Below, piece by piece: positions 21,484 through 33,617 of a DNA stretch of 64,000 nt. The notes beneath the pieces were generated by a model. It made no database searches and had not been told where the DNA came from. It worked only from the letters and a program-made list of their open reading frames with translations. Where the stretch lies: positions 56,679-120,678 of the forward strand of contig JAMKCH010001616.1 in NCBI GenBank assembly GCA_023653785.1, in the 5' to 3' direction. The position numbers and the translations under genes are program-made. Numbering within the stretch: position 1 is the first letter of the stretch; each line of letters begins with the position of its first letter. The DNA comes from Ophioderma brevispina (Eukaryota; Echinodermata; Ophiuroidea; Amphilepidida; Ophiodermatidae).

Positions 21484-22535
21484 AATGTTGGAAGCCAAAA
21501 CCAATTAATTATAATAGTATTTCAACAATGACCACAGGACAGGGTGAAAGCAGATATAGTTGGTGGGAGCCACTAGTCCGGGGCTCCATAAGACGATAAC
21601 GGAATAAAGCGTGAAATAATGTTGCAGTAAAGAGTCAACTGAATAGCGATTGCCCCTATTGTTCACCATTGTTACCGGACTATGAGTACGGCCGGACAAT
21701 GGTTACTTCTACACCTGCGATTAAAAAAGCAAAAATTTACATGTTATTTATAGATAGTTTTTCAATTACATACATCATTCGACCATATCACATACGGTCT
21801 AATTGGCAGTCGTGAGATATTTGGTCTGTGGACGTGTATTGTTGAGTACTTACAAAATACACATAACTACAAAAGTGGGTGTTGCCTAATTTCCGTGAGA
21901 ATTAATAGGCCTATGTGTCTTATTCTGATTAGGTGTAAATTTCGCATTTACATACATATCTATGGGACTAATTAAGATAAGGTACATTTGGCATACGGAA
22001 TTTCTCACACTGTCTTACTGCGTCGTATCTACAGGCGAGCGTTCTCCTCACATGAATACGTGTGTCACATACTGTTTAATATTAGCGTCGTATCCACGTA
22101 CGAGCGTTCTCCTGCACATGAAAGGAGCTTCCACCACGCTGTCTTATCTTGTGTATCTACAGTGCGAGCTTTCTTCTCACATGACATCCGTAAATGAGAT
22201 CTATGACTTTGGAGTATATTTAGAGTAATAAAACATAATCTAATCTTAAAAAAAAGCAAATTTAAAACAAGCTTTCGAAGCGTTATTTGCCATAAAGAAT
22301 TCTAACACGTGTTTAACGGCTGTACTATGAAAGGAAGTGTTTCCGAAAGATGTTCAATCGCAATTTTCTCGGAAACTGTGTTTCGTCAGATAAGGCAGTA
22401 TGTATATGAATATATAATATATATTCTAATATGTATGTATATTAATATTCACAACAAACTGTTTGTTTAAGACTGAATTCGGCAACTATGGACAGCAAGG
22501 TGGTTAGCGAAAGACTGCGTGTAATCTCAAACAAT
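21484..22535. repeat. Duplicated block R, copy 2
   Basis: Collinear with 7738-8622 and carrying a ~175-bp insertion (21548-21722). It joins directly to the jockey-like relic at its right, whereas in the first locus ~1.5 kb of other DNA separates the equivalent parts. Short frames at 21962-22259 are unsupported. Confidence 0.8.
21548..21722. repeat. Insertion in block R shared with 18.5 kb
   Basis: Present here and at 18494-18660 in the same orientation (CTAGTCCGGGGCTCCATAAG here, AGTCCGGCGTCCATAGACGA there; also the CAACTGAAT and CCCCTATTGTTC words), but absent from block R copy 1. It therefore entered one copy after duplication. Element type unknown. Confidence 0.7.
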
Positions 22536-24020
22536 ACATGGTACAAAGTTGGCTGATCACTGAATTCCGGCAAGGGTACTGTTTGTGCATTGTTGCTTCC
22601 AGCAGTGACAGACCAAGAGAGTTCAATGTAATGTGGTGCTGATCACACCACTAATAGGTAGTGTCATGATCTGCTTCCAAGTAGTCCCACTTCTGCCAGG
22701 AAACATTAGATCGGCCATTCTCGGTTCGCAATCTGTTGAGGCATCGCCTTTCAGCCCAGAGGAGTCAGCTCCAGGGGGGAGAGCTCCCCAGGTTCCATAC
22801 CAATAGAATTACTTGGTTGATGGCAGTCTTTCTTTCCACAAGGCGACTCTCTCCTTAGCTCCTTAGTTGGCAGCAGGTATCTGTCCAGACATAGGGTGCT
22901 TCACATAGATTACTGGCAGATCGCTATTGCAGCTCGCTACACGAAGAAGGAATGTCTGGCAGAGCAATTCCTGCTAGGATGCTATAAGTTTTCTGTTGAT
23001 GTTGGAAGGAGGCATCCTGTGATAAGCCCGGCAGGAAGCCATTAACGCTGAAACCAAGCTCTTGAAATTCCCATACAGGCAAGCATACTCTGCCATGAGT
23101 AGCAGAGGGCAAGTTGCCCGCGATTTAGGGTTGTGGGAGAGTACCCCATCTTGTTTTACAGTGAGTTGGTTCAAGGATATTATTGGTGAACATACTTTCT
23201 CTTCTTTTCGATGGGTCTTATAATAGAGAGTGCGGTCCAAGGTACCTCCTAGGTAGACAGAGTTATCACAGTACTCCAGGGGTTTTCAAGACCAGGACTT
23301 TAAGTGACGTTTGGCTCACGGTTGCGTAGATGGCGAGCAGGTTGTTTTCCTCTATAATAAGGAGTGATTCATCCAAAGCTTTGGAGAGTCTCTCTTCACA
23401 GCTGTGAAATCTGCATCTTGTGCGCTAATTACAAAGATAAATAAAAACGACAGGTTCCTGCACTCCTTAGGTTGGTCGTTGGTATAGATGTTGAACAGGA
23501 GGGTGCAAAGGCACGCCCGGACGCACGCCCCTTGTGGTTAGTCCATTCTGAGCCTCCTAGCGAACAAAGAACATCATGTTTGCCAGCAATCCTTTGATAA
23601 GCTAAGTCAAGCGGGTGTCCTTGATGAGTTCCAGAATCTTATGGAGTATGGGCATCTGTGATTAACAGTGGGAGAGGCTGCGATAGGTAGACGTAAACAC
23701 ACCTTCGGTTACCATACCCTCTCAAACATACGCAAATGTTGAGTTAGGTTGAGTAAGTCTTGGCTTGTTGTTGATTTGCCTGGCTACACCTGCTTGTTCT
23801 GGCATGAGGTGGTCATCTATCCACAGGGGCGATACGGATTGAGCAGGAGGACGTTCAAAGAGCTTGTAGTTGGCTGAGGAGAGATGGTCTGTAGCTCTGG
23901 GATTGGATGGATCTTCCCAGGCTTAGGAGTGCCATAACATGTGCTCTCCTCAAGATCTTTGAGAACCTGTAGGAAATAAGTGTGACATTCATACAAAACG
24001 TTGTATATACGGCACCACAT
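22536..24020 (-). pseudogene. Jockey-like non-LTR retrotransposon reverse transcriptase, decayed
   Basis: The minus strand gives, in order but across several frames: a PISLL-type segment and LFERPPAQSVSPL...DDHLMPEQAG (23.8 kb); LCTLLFNIYTNDQP (about 23.5 kb), the palm segment that normally carries QGSVL.P.LFN; NNLLAIYATVSQT; YLGGTLDRTLYYKTH (23.24 kb); AEYACLYG; and ILAGIALPDI (22.93 kb). The order matches the C-terminal half of jockey/CR1-type reverse transcriptases. The catalytic YADD box is not recognisable. The 5' half with endonuclease is missing. Many frameshifts and stops make it a relic. A 3' fragment of the same element lies at 10190-10557. Confidence 0.8.
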
Positions 24021-24153
24021 GGTTGTAAAAAAAAAACTTATATTTCAAACAATGTTGAGAAAAAAGGCAAAACGAAGAGAAAACGCGAATAAAAATTTAA
24101 ACCAGTTATTACTTTATGTTGGTATCGCGGTCGACCTGGAGTGGAGGTGTTGT

Positions 24154-24535
24154 TTAAATGACAGGAGGAGATTTTTTTCAGGATACGAATTTCTCTCAAA
24201 AATTGCACAGATCGATTGCGACCACCTACCAAGAACGTTCCGAAGGTTTATTGGACAAACAAGTACAGAAGAAAACAGCAAACCTTTTTTTGAACTTCCT
24301 GGGACTATCGTAAATTGTACCTCATAGACAACCGTGCTTTGACTTTTGTCGTGCACGACAGGAAAGTACTAAATCATCTATAAATTCATATAGTACATGA
24401 AAGACGGCGTATTTCGGCTTTTATTCAACTTCAGGTGTGATCTAATACTTGGAACGCATTCCAAATATGCAAAAACCGGGGTTCGAAAACATATTTGGGG
24501 GCGCTTCTTTCGGAAATCTCCTCATGTCTCTTTAA
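24154..24535 (-). mobile_element. TTAA-flanked MITE family P, copy 3 (inverted)
   Basis: Both flanks are TTAA (24154-24157 and 24532-24535). Left end ATGACAGGAGGAGATTTTTT and inverted right end AGAGACATGAGGAGATTTCC form a ~19-bp imperfect terminal repeat. The central palindrome (24342-24367) has two small defects. It lies opposite to copies 1 and 2, and the 108-residue plus-strand frame across it is not a gene. Confidence 0.8.
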
Positions 24536-26885
24536 CTCTTAAGCAAAATGTTCTGAGAAGTATTAAACAAGGTTTCTAATTAAGTGTTTGAAGTCCATTT
24601 TTTTATATCGGCATAGGTCAATTAATTGATTTGGTTATCTATACTGTGACAGACATCCTGAATATTAATTTATTTTTCTGGATTAATTAATTAAAATCAG
24701 TTAAATTTAATCATATCAATTATGAGTGAGGAGAACTGGACAATATGAAACTTGCAATGTGTTGTGCAATAAGCATGACTGTATCTGAATTGACCTAGTT
24801 CTAAGTGGACTAGTGTGTGGGAACTTCCTGAGACAAACATGTCAGAAGACGTTTCGCATCGGAGGACAATACTAGCACAGTGTCTTATCATCATCATTCT
24901 AATAATGTTATAGAGGTTCTTTGTTTAACCTATAGGAAGCAAGATTGGACACCTGTCCACACAGGAATATGGACTTCCTTTAAAACTGTTGCAGCGACCT
25001 GAGATTGTGAAATTTCGACTTGTCTTCGCTTGTTTTGTGTTGCATCTGGGAAATTTTGCTGTGGACAAATTCTGTAGCAAGTCATTTTTTCCTTGCCAGT
25101 TACAGGAGATTTCATCGAGTGTAACCTCTCAAAAGAAGGTGGAGAACTTTGAATAACATTTGATTTTAATAAAAGGTTATGTTATTTTATAAAATTCTAC
25201 AAAGTTTGCTAGAATGTAAGAGCTGCTCCAAAATTTGTGCCTTGAAAAACCAAGGTTAACATTAGAATATACCAGCAGGAATTGTGTCTCTTTAATACCA
25301 GTGCTGCCTCTACCAAGGAGTTACCTTATAATGCACTTAGTACCTGTGGATTTTTGTTACGCCAAGCCGCAGTTATACTTCCAGGAATTCTTCAATATAC
25401 GAGTTTACAAATTAATATCGGCCGGTCTATCGAAAAGGACTTTTGCGATAATTCGAAAACTAGTTGAACTTACCAAGCAAGAATTGGGTCGCCAAGATTT
25501 ATATGTGGGCCTGATTCTACACAAAACTGTGCGCACCTAACAAGAACTGTGAACTATTGTATATTTATTAGATGGTGTGTGTTTAATTGATTTTAAGTAA
25601 GGTAAGAATATAATAATTTTGGCATTGTTAATATGTTTGATTTTAATTTCTGTATTAAAACATCATTACTTTGAATTTTCATCTTGGTCAAGTCAATCTT
25701 CTTAGCAAATAGTCAATGTGAATTTTGTTTTTGCACGGAGGTTGCTTTTCTTACCTTGAGTACGTCTCGTAACCATATTCCTTTAAACATAGATAAATAA
25801 ATATTGAGATTTTTTTAAATAAATTTATTAATGGAAAATCAAACTTGAGTGGGCTTTGACATTTATATACCTATTCAGTTACTGAGACATTCAGATTTTT
25901 AAGTTTCTGCATTTTGGGCCTTTTTCCCACATACAACACACACACAACACTGCGCGCGCGCTCGCGCCGCGCGTAAAGCGCCAGCCGAATAAATAAATAT
26001 ATTTTGGGGTCCATAGGTAATTGGTAAAAACGTCTATTAAATGGGGAATATATTTATTAGAAGACCGAATTCCTAACAGTATCTGGTATTTTGCTCTATT
26101 GCAAAGTATTGATACGCTCATTGGAAACAAATCAATGCATCATCTAGAGGAAGTCAAACCGTTTGGCTTTATTTTGAGAATAAAAATATATATTTTTAGA
26201 ATTACCTCGACTCTTTCGTATCTATACCTCCTAAATACAGACCGGCGACCTATTAATTAAAGTGAAAACCGGTCCCAAAGCTCTTCCACCAAATAGGGGC
26301 GAGCGAGCGCGAGAAGGAGAGCGAGAGAGGAGAGAGAGAGAGGAGGGGAGAGAGAGGGAGATAGAGAGAGAAGGGAGGATGGAGAGGATATATATCACCA
26401 ACTCTTTACCGAGTTTAAGTCTTCCGGTTGCTACCGTAAGCGTCTTGTTGTTTAGGAAAAATCGTCCTGTTGGCATACCCGACGCAACCCTAAACGGTAT
26501 TTCTTTGATCATGAAACATTACCCAAAAAACTAATATCAACAAAAACAGTACGCAAAACATTAATCACCAAACAGGTGAGTTTAGATGGTGACTTTAAAA
26601 TTTTGCTTCCTGATTTTCCGTGGAAGATTGTTCCATTAGTGCAGCTACTTGAAAGGCACGATCACCTGTTACTGTCGCGTGTTACTCGCTTGGAATTAAA
26701 GAAGCAGTTTTGTGTCAAGAAATAAGATAGTCGCGTTGACGAACAATGAAGTTTTTTAGAGATTTTATGCGGGACTAGAGAATGAATACTTGAAAACATA
26801 GACCAGGATTTTGAAATGAATATAGTCTGATGGAGGCCAGATGGAGACGATACATAACATATTACCGGATGGTTCCGTCCAATAA
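24536..26885. other. Intergenic, no recognised gene
   Basis: AT-rich DNA with short frames (for example 25235-25540, 101 residues, and 26021-26260, 79 residues) that have no family I recognise. A CA run grading into a GC/CG-alternating tract lies at about 25930-25976. A GAGA-rich tract is listed separately. Confidence 0.5.
26296..26392. repeat. GAGA-rich low-complexity tract
   Basis: The plus strand is a near-pure purine run with (GA)n and GGAGA words. Frames read through it (R/E-rich or S/L-rich) are compositional. Confidence 0.85.
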
Positions 26886-27876
26886 TAGAGAGGAGCAGAA
26901 TATCATCGGGGCCTTATTTTAGGAGTTCGTTTTAACCCTCCCAACTACAGAAAGGTTTAACACCTTTGGTAGTTAGATGGACCCGCTACATCACTGCTAA
27001 TGTAGGTAGTACTCTCACATTGTGGTAATCACTTTTTCAGTAGGGGCCATTTAGTTTAACACAGGGTCAAATTTTAAAACTGCTCCAATCAGTGAAATGT
27101 GTAGGCCATAATTGTCCTCTTGTGTCATAACAAGGATTAGCAAAAATGTATATTTTGTACCACCTACGACCATTGGTTTGGGAGTTATTAAGGGTCAATG
27201 GTAACAAGGTCAATCTCAATTTGTACAGGGGTCAACATTAAACGGTAATATTGATTATATTTAATACTTGCAAATATTGCCTGAGGTAAGAAGATGGACT
27301 CCAAAAAGGTATAGTTTTATATGTGAAATGCTTACTTACGGAGAGAAGGGTCAAGAAGGTCAACACCAATTGGATTAGGTTGCCCCCCTACATGCCCTAT
27401 GACCTAGTTGGTCCCATAACATGTTAACGATGCATTGCAGATGGTACAAAACTATTTCCTTTCTTTTGCCCATAAGCTAGATGAACAAGTTCCTTCAAAA
27501 TTTACCAAAATGAGTAACTTCTGATTTTGACCCTTATACAAATAGAATGGACCTTCCTTTTTCCCATTTTAGCCAGTTTACCCTGTTACTCCCAAAAGCA
27601 ATGGTCATAGAGGGACAAAACTATACATGTTTGGACTTATGACTAGACGGACAATTGGGCATACATTTCAACACGATTGGGCATTTTAAAAATGTGACCC
27701 CAGTGTAAACTTAAAATGGACCCTATTGAAAAAGTGTACCACAATTGAGAGTAGTACCTAGCATTGAGTTAGAGGGGGCCATTTACTAACTACCAAAAGG
27801 TTGTCAAAACCTTTTTGTAGTGAGGGGGGTAAACGATGACGTTTGACATGGGTCCTAGCAGACTCCTCCTCTATAA
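26886..27876. mobile_element. ~1-kb long-arm foldback element, copy 1
   Basis: Arms of about 300 bp are inverted repeats of each other: for example ACACAGGGTCAAATTTTAAA on the left against inverted TTTTAAAAATGTGACCCCAG on the right, and TTTGTACCACCTACGACCAT against inverted ATGGTCATAGAGGGACAAAA. Outer ends are GAGAGGAGCAG and CTCCTCCTCT. It is collinear with 56459-57469. No transposase coding is visible. Confidence 0.8.
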
Positions 27877-29524
27877 GAATATTAGCCGAGCAGCTATATT
27901 CCCATAATCTATCTACAGACAATAGTGATTGAACGGCCAAAGGAAAGGGATTTGCAGGTAGTATCTTGATCCTCTAAACGGGAGTATGCGGAAGGTATAG
28001 AAACCATGGCTCGGAGCGGTTATCTAGGTTAGGGTACAGTGAAATACAGGGGAGGAACTTTGTTCAAAAAGATTATGATGAGCAAATACCGTACAGGAAT
28101 AGCAGATTGAAAGACTTGAATTTTCAATTGAAAATGTTTTGAAGTTTTGCACATGAAAAAACCTGTTTATTTTTGCAAAAGGAAATATGTTTTTTAAGGA
28201 AGGTCGTGCTTTTTTATTTAAGCTGAAACTTGGTTTTGATGAAATTCTTGGTTTTTCATTTGGAGAACTTGTTTTTGTATTTTTCTTTTGTAAAAATCTT
28301 GTATACTTTCAAATTATTTGACACACCTTCCAAATTGTTGGCTCTGAAAACGTTTATTTGGGCATTATGGCTAATTATCATGAGCATCAATAGGTCTGGT
28401 CGGAATGGTTTAGCAAGCCATCTGGTCCGCCATATGATTTTTGACTAGGCTGAAGAAAGCGTGTCTACATCTACCGTGAAGGTTTTTCTAAATAGTCGAC
28501 TTCCAAAACATAGTTTTGGGGCGTTGAATTGTATATTTAGCATCATAGGTTTTGAAAATGATTTTACCTGTGTTGTGGCCATTCATTGGTCCAGCCATTT
28601 GAATTGTGGACTTAATGGCGGACGAAAAGAAACCATTGTACGCAAGGGTGGTCTTTGAAAATCACATCCTGAAAAACCCTAACTTTGGCATTGTGACATG
28701 TTGTGTTTAGCACCAATTGGGGTTGAAATATGATTTTAACCATTTTTGATCCGATCTTGAATTGGAGGCGTTCTGAGTAAAATCCAGCTTGGGCAACAGG
28801 CATTTCATAATCAGGGGTAGCATTACCCAAAAAAAAAAATATGGTTACCCCACTTTGGAGCATGTTTGCCGCTTAACATGGTGTTTTGAAATTTTTGTGC
28901 CTAGTCTATAGGACCCTAAAATCAGAGTTAAAGTCAGTAAAAAATAATAATATTATCCTAACACCCTGTTTTTAAAACATAGGTAATTTGATCCTTCTTA
29001 ACTAAAAACAACTACTAGTTAAAATTTTAAGCGGTGTGTCTGTTGGAGAAAAATTTCAAAAACAAAATTCCCTCTTTTTTGGTGAGTTGATGAATGAAAA
29101 TTGGCACTCATGAAAATAAATGTTTTATCCCTATAATTTCAGATGGAATAAATAAATTTTTCAATTTTTCTTTCTTGTTGTGTTTTAGAGTAGGACTAGG
29201 CTTGATATGTGATGAGTTTTATTAATTTCATATGGGAAATGCATTTCAAATGTTAAGGGTATGGCGGACCCCCCACCACCACTGGGCATTCGCAGATCAG
29301 TGACCACCTCTGAAGCGTTTAACTTTGTCCATGTTTCCTTGTTTGTCTTTAGATGTGAATTTTATCCTGTCAGCAATCTATTCAATTAGAAATTACAGAG
29401 GCATGACATAGAAAAATAATAATCACATAATTATGAACAAATGAACAAGGATCACTGCCTAAGATATCAAAGGAGACAATTCCAAAAGCACCTCTCCTGA
29501 ATGTGAAACCTCTGATTGTTTGCC
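27877..29524. other. Intergenic, no recognised gene
   Basis: T-rich sequence. Short frames at 28230-28448, 28461-28658 and 28612-28863 show no recognisable domain. Confidence 0.55.
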
Positions 29525-30008
29525 TTAAAGGTGCAACGAGAAATTTGATGGCTTCCAAGTGCAAAAATCAGAACGTTCCAATTTTTCGGGGACCAACTGT
29601 TAGTGAATCTCTTGTTGCACCAGCAATGTTAAGCTTTCTACAAAAATATCCTCATGTGCAGTGATTAAGCTGAGAATAATTTCCTTTAATTACACAAATT
29701 GTGAAATTTCTAATTTACTATAGGAGAAAATACTAAAGTCAGCACTATATTTTATATTGAAATTAAGGCAAATCAAAATCACATTTTGTTTTCACTTTCA
29801 AGGGCATTTCTGTAGCTAAATACAAGTTGAGGCAATCTATTGCGGGTCCAAGTGTTTGGGGAGGGGAGATGGGTGTGGGGGGGGGTAATTTTTTTAATTT
29901 TTTTATTTTTTTTGTGGGTGTTGGGGAGGAGGAAGAGGAAGTGGGTTTAGATGAAATCACTTCATATGACACAATATATGGATGCCCCAAAATCTCTCGT
30001 TGCCTTAA
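29525..30008. mobile_element. TTAA-flanked MITE family G (AGGTGCAACGAGA ends), copy 1
   Basis: TTAA at 29525 is followed by AGGTGCAACGAGAAATTTG. The right end AAATCTCTCGTTGCC is followed by TTAA at 30005. An extra inward end (GAATCTCTTGTTGCACC) near 29605-29622 suggests a nested or internally rearranged copy. The interior includes a G/T-rich tract at 29860-29950. Confidence 0.65.
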
Positions 30009-30202
30009 AGTATGTATGAAACTTGGCCATCATCCACAAACGGAACTAGTTGTACAATGGAATAAGAAAGATTGACTTCTAGGGCGAACCAGAAATTCAT
30101 GCTCCTAACATCAAAATTCTATGAATACCAATGGGAATGTCACCCTAAATGTACATTTATAGCTTAATAATAATAATACGCACGATGCGGGGATGCGGTC
30201 GC

Positions 30203-30245
30203 CCCCCCCCCCCCCCCCCAACACACACACCACCACCACCACCCA
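30203..30245. repeat. C-run followed by CA/CAC repeats
   Basis: A homopolymeric C run with a short interruption passes into ACACAC and ACCACC repeats. Confidence 0.9.
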
Positions 30246-33200
30246 AATTCTACAAAATGGGAAAAAGGTTCCACTTTTTGCTAAGATTTTGATGAATGGG
30301 CTAAAATCTAGAGAATTTTGAAAATAATAAAGTCCACTTGTTGGTTGATGAGATGTTCAAAAGTCAAAAAGGGATCATTTAAGGGGGTTTGGTCCACTTT
30401 TACTAAAAAAAGGTCCACTTTTTTGAGTCCGTACCCCCAAATAAAATCCTGCGTACCGCCCTGATAAAATAAAAATTATGATGCTTTAAGTGTATAAATA
30501 TTTGAAAACAAGTATGTTTTGGATCGTGCAAGTTGTACAAGCCACATTAACGAGACTTATCTAAATATTGTAGTTCAAATGGATGATGACTGATAACCAT
30601 TTGCACACTGGGCAAAAGTAACATGCCAAGCAATGTTTTCATAGGAAGTAGCAAAGCAGGAAATAGGAACTTGAAATTTGATTCTGGTAATAGGTGCCTG
30701 TATCATTGTGGCTTGTATTTTAGCTTATATAATCGTCACGAATCTGCCAAACGGGCCAATCGACCAAAAGTCACAATTCGAGATATCGGCGATTGAAGTG
30801 AATTATGAACTTGCATATCTAAATAATTGAAACATTTTAGGGAAAATATTTTTATGTGGAACATTGTGGACATTGAAACGTTCTTCATTTTGAGCACGCT
30901 TCCATTAAAGTATCCTTTGTTTTCCTTGTCAATTTAATTACAAAGTGATTGTTTTGGTAAAACTAAAACAAAACGTCCCAAAATATGTCAAAGGAGACGA
31001 AGACATGAGCAGTGTTGAGCTGTTGGCGTACTCTAAAGAGTCGATCGATCGTCGCCTCAGACAGTGGTATTGAACATGGAACAGACATGTGCCTTGCCGA
31101 GGGCGCTGGAAATGACTATGCTTTTGTACGATTTTACGGTGTATTGTCTAGTTACAGCAGAAATAATGGCCAGTTGAAGTAGAAAACCGAGGAATGATGA
31201 GGTTACAATTTTATTTTGTATGAGAATTGATTAATCAAATATTTATACTCAAATATAATAGATCAAGCTATAAATATACAGTTAATTTGAATGGAAACCT
31301 GTAAAAGATGGATTACGGGGTTTAGTTGGAAGAATGCTGCCAGGTGAATAGTCTTGTAAAATTTATAGCATTTTTCCTATAAACTTTAGTACTTAATCGT
31401 ATATTGAAAATCATAAGAATGTACGATAATGTTGATTCCGAAAAAAAATCGAATAAAAGCTCTAGTTGTAGTCGTTTTATAGGCCCGGGTAAATTGGACA
31501 TAAAAGTTACAGTATTGCTGTTTCCAAATTGCAGCCTCGGCCCACATGTGTAAGTACACTAGGACATCCCCAAAGGTATGTCGAGCGTTTGAAACCTGGC
31601 GTTTTGAATTATTGGACATAATATGTTCATAAGCGTTAAGTGGAAGAAGTTGTGATTTATCTGTGTATTGCTTAAGGTGTATATTTTGATACTTTTTGCA
31701 GAGTAAAGGATCAAAGATCACAAAGTTTATCAGAGAAAGCTTTATCTTACTATCAATGTCATTTATATTTGTATTGAAATTTACGATGGCGTTCGGACGA
31801 AAATCACTTTAATTCTAATGTCGGACACATACAACACGTGTGTATGAATACTTGTTATTTCAGACAATAACTACAAAACAATCTTTAATCATATGATATC
31901 TTTTACACTTATAGATATTAAGTTTTCAGGAGCTCCAACTGTCAATGAAAATTAAATACAAGATTCAGTATGGCTTACACTTTCAATGTAACGAAAACCA
32001 AAGAGTATATTGGCAATTAGTGTCAAATGACGCTTAAAACTCGTAAAGATAAACGACTTCAGATATATCAGAACAATGTGAAATGAAATTGATATTCCAA
32101 TGGATAATATTGGATTTTGTCTCAAACAGATCATTGCGTATATGTTTCACCTTTTGAGTGATAGCAATCTTAGCATTAGTTGCTCTTAGTCTTTCTGTGG
32201 TGAAAAGTTTCTATGAGTAAAAAAAACTAACCATTTTTAGGTTAAGATGGTAGTTTGCCGGCAAGACTTCTGACGTGAGGGAGTGGAAAGTAAAGTAGGG
32301 AAAGAGGGGAGGAGGAGAATAAGGGGTCGATTAGGATGGAAAAGGCAAGATACGCTGGAGGAAGCGGGGAGAACGAGTTAAATAATAGGTGTAGTTATTT
32401 GGATTCATTGAAAGGAAAATAAGTGTCCTGTTTATAAGCAATAAAATTTAAGGTAACTCGGGTTGATTCAATTTTATTGAATAATTTCAATGTAATCTTT
32501 TAAGTTACCATTAATCATGTATTTTAATTGAGATGGCTGAAAATTGTGAATGATATTTGGCTACATGTACTCAAAATCCCATTACTTATTGCGCTATTAC
32601 GAAACACAGAGTAATTATCAAGTTAGTGAAATTATTAATAAACAAGTGCTGGAACTCCAAATAATTATCGTAAGTATGGGGGAAACTATAGAAAGAAAAG
32701 AGGAAAACGAAAAAGATGTGATGTACTGTTTACATTTTTTTTGTGGGGCCCAAAATTAATTGATCTTAACCTGTCTACCTGGGTGGGGGTGGTTACCACC
32801 CCCTTAAGGTTTTTTCCCCGCTTGCTAAAAACCCCTTTTTGGTGCCAAAATTATTTAAGGTAATTGACATATTCCGCTCATTTTTATCCAAAACAAAATC
32901 CACAGGGGTATAGGAAAGATAAAGGTGATTCCCAAAGTAATGGATGGGGGATGCACTAGCACGAACATGAACATCACAGCCACTTGATTTGGTTTCATAA
33001 CTAGCTATGGTCTCCTCTTTCCATTGATACCAAAATAAGTACAACTGCCTAGTCATTACGTCACAATGACGTCAAAAGTTCGCCGCAGCAAAAAACCACT
33101 TTCCATAACCACATAGGAGAATAAGGAAAATTCAATTCTTCGCCAAAAAAAAAGGTTGGATATCACATTTTTCAATGAAGGGGAAATGACTGTTTTATAT

Positions 33201-33542
33201 AAGGAGGAGCATTTAGTGCTATAATACGGTGTTTGGGTCGCTTAAATTGCGAAATATTAATTTCCACCCTATATTCCGTATTTTCGACACGTTCTCCACA
33301 TATGACATCATAGTGAGTTAATGGGGATGTTGGTACTGTATTTGGTACAAATGGAAGAGAAACTTAAGCTATCCTTTGGTACCCAATTTACAGAATCAGG
33401 ATGTTCAGTACGGAATAACGGGGGTTGGTATGGTTACACCCCCCTTCGGGAGTTTTGTTTTACAAAATGGCTCGGGTAGGCGAGGGGAATTGGCTGTAAA
33501 TTAATCATGTAAAGTAACTTTTAAACATGTCAGCCTATCTAA
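30246..33542. other. Intergenic, no recognised gene
   Basis: The longest frame is 31386-31721 on the minus strand (111 residues), with no recognisable motif. A candidate weak inverted-repeat element spans about 32770-33485 (CCTGTCTACCTGG at left, CGGGTAGGCGAGG at right). A pair of TGACGTCA-like sites lies at about 33058-33074. Nothing here supports a gene. Confidence 0.5.
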
Positions 33543-33617
33543 CTAGGAATCAAACCTGGGACCCTCTGATATGAACCAAATACCTAATAACCACGACACT
33601 ATGCTACCATACAGGGG
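33543..33617 (-). mobile_element. tRNA-derived SINE head
   Basis: Minus strand: ATGGTAGCATAGTGTCGTGG (A-box region) and CCCAGGTTTGATTCCTAG (B-box region) at tRNA spacing. The sequence is not a clean cloverleaf, so it is a SINE head or tRNA relic. Confidence 0.6.

Noticed and set aside
24001..24327. 108-residue plus-strand gene
   Set aside because: It runs across the border and body of MITE family P, so the frame is accidental.
32770..33485. 720-bp element with CTACC-type inverted ends
   Set aside because: End similarity is only about 13 bases with mismatches and no second copy in the window.
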